Shown here: piece after piece, positions 49,287-57,483 of the stretch
Layout: each line of letters begins with the position of its first letter
How positions within the stretch are numbered: the first letter of the stretch is position 1
NCBI RefSeq assembly: GCF_029946505.1
Contig: NZ_JARZHG010000010.1
Coordinates: forward strand, 62,001 to 126,000
Reading direction: 5' to 3'
Origin: Polyangium sp. y55x31
Lineage (GTDB): Bacteria > Myxococcota_A > Polyangia > Polyangiales > Polyangiaceae
Length of the DNA stretch: 64,000 bases
Notes under the pieces: generated by a model
What the model was told of the DNA's origin: nothing
What the model saw: the letters and a program-made list of their open reading frames with translations, nothing else
Databases searched by the model: none
Made by a program: the position numbers and the translations under genes

Positions 49287-50681
49287 ATGCGATTCCTTTC
49301 CTTGATCGGGTTTCTCGGGCTCCTCGCGGCGTGCGGGGGGAATGAGGCTTCGGGCGCCGGCGGCTCTGCGGGATCGGGCGGCGCAGGCGGCGCAGGCGGT
49401 GCGGGCGGCGGCGGCTCGGGCGCGATCACCTACGAATTCGAGACGATCGGCACCCGCAGCGCGAAGATCGACACGACGACCTACGAGGCCACGCTCGTCG
49501 CCGCGCATCGATCCGACGGCGGGACGTCGTATCTGATGGTGATCCCCGCGGCGAAGACGCCGGCCCCGGTCATCGTCGACATGGCGCCGTACACGGGGAT
49601 CGATTGGACGGGCGAGGAGGTCGACACCCGCCACGCGACCGAAAACGCCGGGCCCTTCAGCTTCTATCCGGACACGGACGCGCCGCTCGATCCACCGTCG
49701 ACGGAGAATTGCGCGTATGGCTTCGTGCCCGCGGAGACGCAGATCCAGGGCGAGGCCTTTCACCTGTTGAATGGCCACTCCGTGATCGTCGCGTTCGGCC
49801 GATTTTATGCGGGCGGTGACCTCACGGACGACGCCGCCGACGCCGCCGCGCCGTTCCATTACATCGCGGCGCACGCAGCCGACTTCGACGCCGAGCGCAT
49901 CGGCGTGCACGGGAACTCCTGGGGCGGGTTCATGGCGCTCGCAGGCATCGGCAGGCGCCCCGCAGGGCAGTCGATCCGCGCCGTGACCGCGGCCAATCCC
50001 CCGACCGATTTCGTCGACTTCTACGATTACTGGAAAACCACGCTCCCCGCGGTGTATCCGTACAAGAACGAGCTCGGCTTCTTCGAGGGATATCGGCGGC
50101 GCATCGAGGTGGCCACGGGCGGCCCGCCAGCAGAAAACGAGGCGGCATTCGAACCATGGCGGCGCGACGCGCTCTGCGCGGGTCTCGACGGGGACGTGAT
50201 GATTCCGCAGGACGACTGGGACACGCTCGTGCCGGTCGAACAAACGGAGTCGTTTTTGGCCACATGCAGCGACAAGGCGCGCGGGCTCTTCTGGCGTCGC
50301 AGGACGCCCGTGGATTACGCGACGATTCACCTGGCCCACGGCGCGCTGGAGCAGGAGCCCGGCTTCCCGTCGTCACGGACGCTCGGTTTTTTGCACCTGC
50401 ACCGCGCCCTCGCGAACGAATCCGACGTGGTGCTCGCCTACTACGAGGACGCCGCGCTGCGCGTCTTCTTCCAGACGGTCCACGACGCGCAGGTCGACGG
50501 CAAGGACATCACGTACGCCACGCCCGCGCTCGCGGACCTGCTCGATCCACGCGTCACCGCCTACGACATGGGGACGATGCAGGTGAAAGCCGGGCCGGAG
50601 CTCGCGAGCACGATCGTGAGCGATCTCTGGGGAACGCCGGTCACGCCGGCGGACCTCGCCAAGGGCTTCCCGGCGCCCTGA
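49287..50681 (+). CDS. Secreted alpha/beta hydrolase-fold lipoprotein
   Basis: 464 residues. Lipobox LLAACGG (Cys16), a Gly/Ala linker (~20-46), then a hydrolase domain of prolyl-oligopeptidase or acyl-hydrolase type: VIVDMAPYTGIDWTGEE, HSVIVAFGRFYAGGD, DFDAERIGVHGNSWGGFMAL with nucleophile S211 in GNSWG; the region GLFWRRRTPVDYATIHLAHG may carry the base. The X-Pro-dipeptidyl/cocaine-esterase-like layout is possible. Function as a peptidase or esterase is inference. Stop at 50681, followed by the hairpin leader of the next gene. Confidence 0.82.
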   Translation: MRFLSLIGFLGLLAACGGNEASGAGGSAGSGGAGGAGGAGGGGSGAITYEFETIGTRSAKIDTTTYEATLVAAHRSDGGTSYLMVIPAAKTPAPVIVDMAPYTGIDWTGEEVDTRHATENAGPFSFYPDTDAPLDPPSTENCAYGFVPAETQIQGEAFHLLNGHSVIVAFGRFYAGGDLTDDAADAAAPFHYIAAHAADFDAERIGVHGNSWGGFMALAGIGRRPAGQSIRAVTAANPPTDFVDFYDYWKTTLPAVYPYKNELGFFEGYRRRIEVATGGPPAENEAAFEPWRRDALCAGLDGDVMIPQDDWDTLVPVEQTESFLATCSDKARGLFWRRRTPVDYATIHLAHGALEQEPGFPSSRTLGFLHLHRALANESDVVLAYYEDAALRVFFQTVHDAQVDGKDITYATPALADLLDPRVTAYDMGTMQVKAGPELASTIVSDLWGTPVTPADLAKGFPAP

Positions 50682-50701
50682 ACGGCGGGAGCGCCCGAGA
50701 A

Positions 50702-50762
50702 ACGCGTATCCTTCCGGTCGCGGGGCCGAACGACGCCCCCCTTTTTCCGAAAGGATACGCGT
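50702..50762 (+). promoter_or_regulatory. Long leader hairpin that pairs with the ribosome binding site of the 50764 gene
   Basis: ACGCGTATCCTTCCGG (50702-50717) can pair with CCGAAAGGATACGCGT (50747-50762), 15 of 16 positions. The right arm contains AAAGGA, the likely ribosome binding site, and reaches the start codon at 50764. The 29-base loop contains its own hairpin GGGGC/GCCCC (50722-50739) followed by CCTTTTT, an intrinsic-terminator-like form for the upstream gene. Confidence 0.65.
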
Positions 50763-50763
50763 G

Positions 50764-52116
50764 ATGAAAGTACCGACCTTGCTTCTCGCCTGCGCGGCCC
50801 TCGCCGTCGGCTGCACCCCCGAAGAGGCCCCGCCGCCCGTTGGGAACGCCTTCAGCATCCGCGCGGGCGGCATGAGCTGCGACCGCGGCATCGAGGTCGC
50901 CACGAGCGGAAGCGGCGACGTCGCGCTCGTCGGGACGTTCGAGGGCACGGTCGATTTCGGCGGCGGTCCGCTCGTCTCCGCCGGCAGCACCGACATCGCG
51001 TTCGCCACGTGGGACGCCGAGGGCAAACCCGGCGCGAGCGTGCGCTTCGGATCGGCCGCGCAGGAAGGCGTTCCGCGGCTCGTCGCCGTCGGCGAGGACG
51101 CGTGGGTGATCGCGGTGAACACGCAATCCGAGATCGATCTCGGCGGCGGCCCGCTCACGCCCCCCGGCGCCGCGGGCGCGGCGATCGGCAAGCTCGACGC
51201 GGACGGGAAGCACGTCTACAGCACCATGCTCGGCGCGACCGTGTCCGCGATGGCCGCCGGCGGAGGCGACACGCTGGTCGTCACGGGCAGCTACAGCGGC
51301 ATGCTCGTCCTCGGCGACACGACGCTCACGAGCGTGGGCGCGACGGACGTGTTCGTCGCGAAGCTCGACGGGAAAGGCGCGGTCGTCTGGGCCCGATCGT
51401 TCGGCAGCGCGGGCCTCGAATCCGGCATGGATGTGGCCGTGGACGGGAGCGGCAACGTCCTCCTCGGCGGCGGCATGCTCGCGCCGGTCGATTTCGGCGG
51501 CGGGCCGACCACGATCACGGGCGGCGTCGACGCCGTGCTCGTGAAGCTCGACGCGGACGGTAGCCACGTCTTCACGAAGACCTTCGGCGACGTCGCGGAC
51601 CAGGTCATCCAGGCCGTGGCCGCCGACGCGCAGGGCAACATCCTCTTCGGCGGGCTCTTCGAGGGCCGGCTCGATTTCGGCAGCGGCGAGCTCGCCAGCC
51701 AGGGCCGCGATCTCTTCCTCGGCAAACTCGATCCGAGCGGCGCCGAGCTCTGGACGCGCACGTTCCGGCTCACCTCGGCGGAGTGGGACGACTCGGCCCC
51801 CCGGATCGCGGCCGATCCCAAGGGCGGGCTCGTCATGACGGGGACGTTCACCGAGGCCGTGAACCTCGGCGGCTCGGCGCTCGAAGCCGCCGGACAGACC
51901 GACGTCTACCTCGCGCGCTACGACGCCGCGGGCAAACACGTCCAGAGCCGCGCGATCGGCGACGCGAGCTACCAGATCGCGGGCGGCGTCGCCGTGGACC
52001 GGACCGGCGCCGCGGCCATCACGGGATCGTTTTACGGGACGATCGATTTCGGCCAGGGGCCGCTCGAAACCGCGGGGGATTGCGACATCTATCTCGCGAG
52101 GTTCCCCGCGCCCTAG
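50764..52116 (+). CDS. Beta-propeller (SBBP-like) lipoprotein
   Basis: 450 residues. Lipobox LAVGCTP near Cys17, then repeated ~50-residue units of the form GNVLLGGGMLAPVDFGGGPTT...DAVLVKLDADGSHVFTKTFG, the seven-bladed SBBP-like pattern with VDFGGGP turns. It is probably on the outer membrane and binds an unknown ligand. ATG 50764 (a GTG at 50761 is also possible). The ribosome binding site lies in the right arm of the leader hairpin. Confidence 0.82.
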   Translation: MKVPTLLLACAALAVGCTPEEAPPPVGNAFSIRAGGMSCDRGIEVATSGSGDVALVGTFEGTVDFGGGPLVSAGSTDIAFATWDAEGKPGASVRFGSAAQEGVPRLVAVGEDAWVIAVNTQSEIDLGGGPLTPPGAAGAAIGKLDADGKHVYSTMLGATVSAMAAGGGDTLVVTGSYSGMLVLGDTTLTSVGATDVFVAKLDGKGAVVWARSFGSAGLESGMDVAVDGSGNVLLGGGMLAPVDFGGGPTTITGGVDAVLVKLDADGSHVFTKTFGDVADQVIQAVAADAQGNILFGGLFEGRLDFGSGELASQGRDLFLGKLDPSGAELWTRTFRLTSAEWDDSAPRIAADPKGGLVMTGTFTEAVNLGGSALEAAGQTDVYLARYDAAGKHVQSRAIGDASYQIAGGVAVDRTGAAAITGSFYGTIDFGQGPLETAGDCDIYLARFPAP

Positions 52117-52274
52117 AGCGCCGAATCGTTCGGCGCTCTGCGAGATCGCGAAGCGAGCTCGCCTCGGGGGGTGAATCGGCCGGGCTTTGCCCGGACGAGA
52201 GGGGGACGCGAGGCGTCCCCCTCGGGACGAAACAGGGCTGGAACATCGAGCGGTTGTCAAACCGATCGATGTTC
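52115..52274. terminator. Hairpin cluster between convergent genes
   Basis: Five perfect or near-perfect inverted repeats in 160 bp. AGAGCGCCGAA/TTCGGCGCTCT (52115-52139) begins inside the stop codon of the propeller gene. GCGAGCTCGC follows near 52153. CCGGGC/GCCCGG is at 52180-52194 and GAGGGGGACGC/GCGTCCCCCTC at 52199-52223. GAACATCGA-CGGTT with its complement (52241-52274) overlaps the stop of the minus-strand gene. No T-tracts. Confidence 0.65.
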
Positions 52275-53236
52275 TAGAACGATAACTGGACCACCCCTGC
52301 CCCGCCGCCCGGCCCGGGCGCGATTGCGAACCGCACGTCCCCGGCCGGCGCCGGCGTCGTGCGCCAGAGCGTCCCCGCCGCGAACAGCCCCGCTCCCGCG
52401 AGGCTCATCCCCACGATCGCCGCCGCGTTCGTCACGGGCGCCCCGACCGCCTCCGGCTCGCCCGCCGTCCCGCTCGTCTCGAGCCACGTCGAGAGCCCCG
52501 CGATCGAGGCCATGGTCAAGCCGCCGAGGCCCACCACGAGCGCCCCGAGCGAAAGAAAGCGTCGATCCTCGAAGGTCATCGGCCGCGGCAAGGGCTCGGG
52601 GTGCAGCACGATGAGCTGCCGCGTGACCTCGTCCACGAGCAGAGGCACCTCCACGTCGACCAGGGTCCCCGCCTCGCCCACCACGATCTCGCGCCGGAAG
52701 GGCCGCTTTCCCGACGCGGTCGCTTCGAGCACGTGGGGGCCCGTGGTCACGACGATCCCCGCGTTCCACAGGGCCCGATCGATCACGCGTTCATCCCAGG
52801 TGATGACGAGATCCGGATCACGAAAAACCTCTTCCGGCACGATCAGGTTCACCACCGCGACCCGTGGGCCCAGCGCGGCGAGGCGCGCCCGCGCGACCTC
52901 GGCGCGCTCCTCGGCGTGACGCTGCCGCGCCTGGGCGGCCACGTCCTGGTAGAGCATGAACGCCTCGCCGAGCCGCTCGGTGCGCTCGTAACATTCGGCC
53001 AGGCGGAACATCGTCCCCATCGCCGGATCGAGCCGCCGGCTCTCCTCCAGCATCGGACAGGCCCGCGCGTATCTGCCCTCGTCCATGAGCTCGAGCGCGC
53101 GGCGGAACAAGGTCTCCGCTCGCTCCTCGGCGAGCGGCTCGCGCGCCCCCTCGGACGCCGCGGGCCGCGCGCTCGACGACACGATGGAGACGACGGAGAC
53201 CAGGAGGATCGAGCTCTTCCGAAGAGAAGGTTTCAT
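52274..53236 (-). CDS. TPR/PEGA-like envelope protein partnered with a kinase
   Basis: 320 residues. Signal peptide (~1-28), a TPR-like region (~35-115, FRRALELMDEGRYARACPMLEESRRLDP), a beta domain (~130-225, VRVAVVNLIVPEEVFRDPDLVITWD, HVLEATASGKRPFRREIVV, PEGA-like), two hydrophobic segments (~240-262 and ~285-305) and a short tail. Start ATG 53236 overlaps the kinase stop (ATGA). The gene at 62387 has the same plan. Probably a periplasmic or membrane partner of the upstream kinase. Confidence 0.8.
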   Translation of the reverse strand: MKPSLRKSSILLVSVVSIVSSSARPAASEGAREPLAEERAETLFRRALELMDEGRYARACPMLEESRRLDPAMGTMFRLAECYERTERLGEAFMLYQDVAAQARQRHAEERAEVARARLAALGPRVAVVNLIVPEEVFRDPDLVITWDERVIDRALWNAGIVVTTGPHVLEATASGKRPFRREIVVGEAGTLVDVEVPLLVDEVTRQLIVLHPEPLPRPMTFEDRRFLSLGALVVGLGGLTMASIAGLSTWLETSGTAGEPEAVGAPVTNAAAIVGMSLAGAGLFAAGTLWRTTPAPAGDVRFAIAPGPGGGAGVVQLSF

Positions 53237-54705
53237 TTTCGTGAACGACCAAAAGGATCGGCCGCTCGCCGGAGCGGCTCTTTCTTGCGGGCCCGCGTGT
53301 CGTCGCTCCGGGGCGCTTCCGCTGCGTCCGCGCATCCGTCGAGGCCGACGATCGCCTCCGGCGCGGGCGCCTTCGGGCTCTCGGTCGGGACCGCGGGCGC
53401 GGCGAGCACCTCGGCGACGGGCGCGAGGTTCGTCGGGGTCGGCTTTGCTCCCTCCGCCGCGGCGCTCGCGACATGAGACCGCGCGACGAGGATCCGGTCC
53501 TCCCGCGACGCCCAGATCCCCGCCCCGCCGCCCACCACGGCCGCAACGAGCAACGCCGCGACCAGCACGCGCGACCCGTGCTCCCGCGCCCGCGCGGAGA
53601 CCGACCACGTCCCGCCCCACGCAGCCCCGGTCGGCTCGGACGTCGAGATCGGCGGCGGCGGCTCCTGCATGGAGCGGAGCGTCGGCACGCTCTTCATCGC
53701 GGCCCGAACATCGCGCGACGTCGGCACGTCGTCCGGCATGGGATCCGTCGGGGGAATCGAGGGCAGGACGGTCACGGCCGGCGACGAAGGCAGCGACGCC
53801 CGGCTCTGCTTGCGCAGGCTGCGCGGCGCCTCCTCCTCGGGCACGAACGGCGCGAGCGCGGCGGCGAGCTCGAGCGCCGAGGGAAAACGATCATCGGGGT
53901 TTTTCCGCAGACAGCGACGCACCACCGCGTCGAGGGCCGGGGGCACGTCGGGCCGACGCACCGAGAGCGGCCGCGGCTCGCGCTCCAGGATCCCCTCGTA
54001 TACGTCCGAGAGGCTCCGCGCCGCGAAGGGCGCTTCTCCCGCGAGCAACCTGTACAGGATCGCGCCGAGGGCCCAGAGGTCCGTCCGCGCGTCGACGTCC
54101 CGCGTCGAGCGCATCTGCTCGGGCGACATGTAGAGCGGCGAGCCGAGGATGTCGGTCGTCCGGGTCATCCCCGAGGGCGCGCGGGCGTCGCAGCGCTTCG
54201 AGATGCCGAAATCGAGCACCTTGACGCAGGGCGAGCCGTCGGGTCTCTGGGTGAGGAAGAGGTTCGCCGGCTTCAGATCGCGGTGGATGATGCCGGCCGC
54301 GTGGGCCTCGACGAGTGCGGTGCATGCGTGCATCACGTAGAGCACGGCCTCGGCCACGGGCAGACACTCGCGTTTCTTGCCGAGCTGCTGCAGATCGCAG
54401 CCTTCGAGGTACTCGAGCAAGATGTACGGGATGCCCCTCGGCGTCCTTCCTGCGTCGAAGACACGCGCCACGTGCTCGCTACGTAACTTCGCGGCTGCCC
54501 GTGCTTCCCGGAAGAAGCGCGCGAGCGCTTGCCGGTTCCCGATCTCGGCCGGGTGCATCAGCTTCACGGCGTAGAGCGCGTCGAGCTGGGTATGCCTCGC
54601 CGCGACCACGATCCCCATGCCGCCGACACCGAGGACGCGCTCGACCCGGTACTTTCCAAAGAGCACGTCTCCCACCGACACACGCGCGAACGACGGCTCG
54701 TTCAT
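53233..54705 (-). CDS. Hanks-type Ser/Thr protein kinase
   Basis: 490 residues from ATG 54705. Kinase domain ~15-290 with Gly loop VLGVGGMGIVV, K48 (AVKLM), HRD at 141-143 (IIHRDLKPANLF), DFG at 165-167 and an APE-type MSPEQ at 194-198. A Pro/Ser-rich linker, one membrane span (~380-398, VLVAALLVAAVVGGGAGIW) and an extracytoplasmic tail of ~90 residues. It signals from the envelope to the cytosol; substrates unknown. Coupled to the TPR/PEGA-like gene by ATGA. The same arrangement recurs at the right end of the window. Confidence 0.93.
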   Translation of the reverse strand: MNEPSFARVSVGDVLFGKYRVERVLGVGGMGIVVAARHTQLDALYAVKLMHPAEIGNRQALARFFREARAAAKLRSEHVARVFDAGRTPRGIPYILLEYLEGCDLQQLGKKRECLPVAEAVLYVMHACTALVEAHAAGIIHRDLKPANLFLTQRPDGSPCVKVLDFGISKRCDARAPSGMTRTTDILGSPLYMSPEQMRSTRDVDARTDLWALGAILYRLLAGEAPFAARSLSDVYEGILEREPRPLSVRRPDVPPALDAVVRRCLRKNPDDRFPSALELAAALAPFVPEEEAPRSLRKQSRASLPSSPAVTVLPSIPPTDPMPDDVPTSRDVRAAMKSVPTLRSMQEPPPPISTSEPTGAAWGGTWSVSARAREHGSRVLVAALLVAAVVGGGAGIWASREDRILVARSHVASAAAEGAKPTPTNLAPVAEVLAAPAVPTESPKAPAPEAIVGLDGCADAAEAPRSDDTRARKKEPLRRAADPFGRSRK

Positions 54706-54990
54706 CGCACACGTCCCCCCTCTCGACCCTCGGGGGCTTTGTTCGGAAAGCCGAACCGCGCTCCCGCCCCCCGGAGTTCTCTCGCTGCCTCTGCGCTCTC
54801 GTTCGATGCCCGACCCTCCCGGTTTGCCGCACCGCGAAAGCATCCTCCGAAGCGAAAAATCTCCTGGAACGTGGCCCGGACGGCCGTTCGCCGCTCCGGG
54901 CGTGCCGCGTGTTTTTTCCTCGGCGGCCAAACCCGACTAAGCTCGGCCCGCGCCGTGCCGAACGTCCCTCCGAACGCCCCCCTCGCGCCC

Positions 54991-55716
54991 ATGCGCCGGC
55001 AAGCCGTGATCCTCTGCGGAGGCCTCGCGACGCGCATGTACCCGCGCACGCTCGAGGTGCCGAAGTTCCTCCTCCCGATCGCGGGCCGTCCGTTCGGGCA
55101 TCACCTGCTCGCGCGGCTCGCCGAGGCAGGCTACGAGGAGGTCGTGCTCTGCATCGGACACCTCGGCGACGTGATCCGCGCGGCCATCGGGGACGGCGCG
55201 TCCTTCGGGCTCCACGTCGCCTACGCCGACGAAGGCGAGACCCGGCTCGGCACGGCGGGTGCGCTCCGGCGCGCGCTCCCGCACCTCGGCGAGGCGTTCC
55301 TCGTGACGTACGGCGACTCGTACCTGCCTTTCGACTACGCCGCGCCGCTCGCCGATCTCGAAGCGCACCCCGAGGCGCGCGGCACGATGAGCGTCTACCG
55401 CAACGAGGATCGCTGGGACGATTCGAACTGCGAGATCGCGGGCGGCCGCGTCGTTCGTTACCAGAAACGAAAAGCCACCGAAGCGCGTGATCCCGCCCTG
55501 GATCACATCGACTACGGCGCGATCGCGCTCCGCCGCGAGGTCGTCGCGACGCTCCCGGAAGGCCCGAGCGACCTCGCCCCCGTGCTCTCGCGGCTCGCCG
55601 TGGCGGGCGCGCTCCGGGCGCTCGTCGTTTCGCAGAGGTTTTACGAAATCGGATCGGAATCCGGTTATCAGGAGCTCGAAGCGCATCTCGGCGCCCGGGC
55701 GGAGGTCTCCACGTGA
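54991..55716 (+). CDS. hddC: Sugar-1-phosphate nucleotidyltransferase (HddC-like)
   Basis: 241 residues. Nucleotidyltransferase fold with CGGLATRMYPRTLEVPKFLLPIAGRP (the GGxxTR...PK signature), YGDSYLPFDY and HIDYGAIALRR. In heptose pathways this enzyme makes GDP-D-glycero-alpha-D-manno-heptose from the 1-phosphate; the downstream HddA-like kinase supports that. A mannose-1-phosphate or glucose-1-phosphate transferase cannot be excluded. ATG 54991 is the only in-frame start that keeps the N-terminus typical. Overlaps the kinase gene by GTGA (55713-55716). Confidence 0.83.
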   Translation: MRRQAVILCGGLATRMYPRTLEVPKFLLPIAGRPFGHHLLARLAEAGYEEVVLCIGHLGDVIRAAIGDGASFGLHVAYADEGETRLGTAGALRRALPHLGEAFLVTYGDSYLPFDYAAPLADLEAHPEARGTMSVYRNEDRWDDSNCEIAGGRVVRYQKRKATEARDPALDHIDYGAIALRREVVATLPEGPSDLAPVLSRLAVAGALRALVVSQRFYEIGSESGYQELEAHLGARAEVST

Positions 55717-56708
55717 TCGTTTCCCGCGCGCCCGTGCGCTTCTCGCTCGGCGGCGGAGGCACCGATCTCCCGGCGTATTCGACGCGCTTCGGGGGATACC
55801 TGGTCTCCGCGGCCATCGACAAATACATCTACGTCACGGCGAACAAGCGGTTCCACCGCGACATCCGCCTCGCGTATTCGAAGACCGAGATCGTCTCCAG
55901 CGTCGATCGCGTCGAGCACCCGATCTTCCGCGAGGCCTTGCGGATGACCGGCATCGACCATTCGATCGAGCTCACGAGCGTGGCCGATCTCCCGGCGAAC
56001 TCGGGCCTCGGCTCGTCGAGCGCCTTCACGGTCGCGCTCTTGAACGCGCTCCACACGTACAAGCGCGAGTTCGTCTCCTCGGAAAAACTCGCCGAGGAGG
56101 CGTGCACCCTGGAGATCGAGCGTCTCGGCGAGCCCATCGGCAAGCAGGACCAGTACATCTCGGCCTTCGGCAACGTCACAGCCTTCCGCTTCAACCCCGA
56201 CGGCACCGTCCACGTCGAGCCCGTGCCCGTCCGGGACGAGGTGCTCGACGAGCTCGAATCGAACCTGGTCATCATCTGGTCGGGCATCGAGCGCCCGGCG
56301 CGTGTCGTCCTCAGCGAGCAGGGACAGAGGCTCCGCGAGCTCGAGCCGCCTGTGATCGAGTCGATGCACCGGATCAAGGAGATGGGCCACGAGACCTACC
56401 GGATCCTCACGAGCGGCGACATCGATCAGTACGGCGAGCTCTTGCACGTGCACTGGTCGCACAAGCGCAAGCTCGCCTCGAAGATGACGGACTCGGTCAT
56501 CGACGAGCATTACGAGGCGGCGCGGAACGCCGGCGCGATCGGCGGCAAGCTGATGGGCGCGGGCGGCGGCGGCTTCTTCATGTTCTACGTCCGCCCCCAG
56601 GATCGACGCCGCGTGCTCGAGACCATGCTCGCCCGGGGCCTGCGCCCGCTCCGGTTCCGCTTCGACATGGATGGCGCCCGCATCATGGCCAACATGCACC
56701 GATCCTGA
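55713..56708 (+). CDS. hddA: GHMP kinase (HddA-like heptose-7-phosphate kinase)
   Basis: 331 residues from GTG 55713. GHMP motifs: SRAPVRFSLGGGGTDLP near the start, the phosphate-binding loop PANSGLGSSSAF (~94-105) and GAIGGKLMGAGGGGFF (~283-298). This is the length and pattern of D-glycero-alpha-D-manno-heptose-7-phosphate kinase, which precedes the HddC step. It acts in the cytosol in synthesis of lipopolysaccharide or S-layer-type sugars. Phosphatase and isomerase steps (GmhA/GmhB) are not in the window. Confidence 0.87.
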   Translation: MIVSRAPVRFSLGGGGTDLPAYSTRFGGYLVSAAIDKYIYVTANKRFHRDIRLAYSKTEIVSSVDRVEHPIFREALRMTGIDHSIELTSVADLPANSGLGSSSAFTVALLNALHTYKREFVSSEKLAEEACTLEIERLGEPIGKQDQYISAFGNVTAFRFNPDGTVHVEPVPVRDEVLDELESNLVIIWSGIERPARVVLSEQGQRLRELEPPVIESMHRIKEMGHETYRILTSGDIDQYGELLHVHWSHKRKLASKMTDSVIDEHYEAARNAGAIGGKLMGAGGGGFFMFYVRPQDRRRVLETMLARGLRPLRFRFDMDGARIMANMHRS

Positions 56709-56856
56709 CCGAGCGGAAAATCGTAGCCGGACCGGAAACATCTCCCGGCCTGTCGATGTCGAAAAAACTCGGAACCTTGCTCCGAGGTCGGTGTCTTCTC
56801 GCCATTCCCCGAGCGCGGCCGTGGGTCGCGTACGACGGAGGAGGAGGAGATTCACC

Positions 56857-57411
56857 ATGGGCGGCGTCGACGTTGGCAGCGAGGGCGGCAAGAAGAGACC
56901 GACGAACACCGAGATCAACATGGTCCCGTTCATCGACCTGTTGATGTGCACGATCGCGTTCCTGCTCATCACGGCCGTCTGGGTGACGAATTCGCGCATC
57001 AATGCGGACGCGCAGGTCCCCGGGCCGCCGAGCCCGGATCCGCTCACCATCGTCCCGCCGGAAAAAGTGCTGAACGTGCACGTCGGCGAGAGTGATTTCG
57101 CGCTCGTGTGGAAGCAGGGCGCGACCGTGGTGAGCGAGGTGCGCATTCCGAAGGCCTCGCAGCAGGTGGGCGAGCTCGTGCAATACCCCGACCTCGAGAA
57201 GAAGCTCGCGGCGGAGTGGCAGGCGAACGCGAATCACCGCGATCCGAGCGACAAGAAGCTCGATCAGGCGATCCTGCACACGGACAACCGCACGCCGTTC
57301 AAGGAGATCGTCGCGGTGCTCGACGCGCTTTACGCGACGAAGCGCACGGTGAAGCTGGAAGGCGGCGACAAGGAAGTGCCCGTCTTCAACATGACGTTCG
57401 CGGCGCGCTGA
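56857..57411 (+). CDS. ExbD/TolR-family protein
   Basis: 184 residues. The ATG has GGAGGAGGAGG upstream. One membrane span (~25-45, PFIDLLMCTIAFLLITAVW) carries the conserved aspartate D27 in INMVPFIDLLM, needed for proton coupling in ExbB-ExbD and TolQ-TolR motors. A periplasmic domain (~70-180) follows, with VGESDFALVWKQGATVV and a C-terminal ILHTDNRTPFKEIVAVLDALYATKR typical of ExbD. No ExbB/TolQ gene is adjacent, so the motor partner is elsewhere. Confidence 0.87.
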   Translation: MGGVDVGSEGGKKRPTNTEINMVPFIDLLMCTIAFLLITAVWVTNSRINADAQVPGPPSPDPLTIVPPEKVLNVHVGESDFALVWKQGATVVSEVRIPKASQQVGELVQYPDLEKKLAAEWQANANHRDPSDKKLDQAILHTDNRTPFKEIVAVLDALYATKRTVKLEGGDKEVPVFNMTFAAR

Positions 57412-57425
57412 TCGACAAAGAAAAC

Positions 57426-57460
57426 CGGGCGGATCGATGCCACCATCATCGAGCCGCCCG
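57426..57460. terminator. Hairpin between convergent exbD-like and lipoprotein genes
   Basis: CGGGCGG (57426-57432) pairs with CCGCCCG (57454-57460), and CGATG with CATCG, around a seven-base loop CCACCAT, with two-base bulges between. It can serve both strands. Confidence 0.6.
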
Positions 57461-57483
57461 AGCACGACGTGTGGTGCGCGGCG

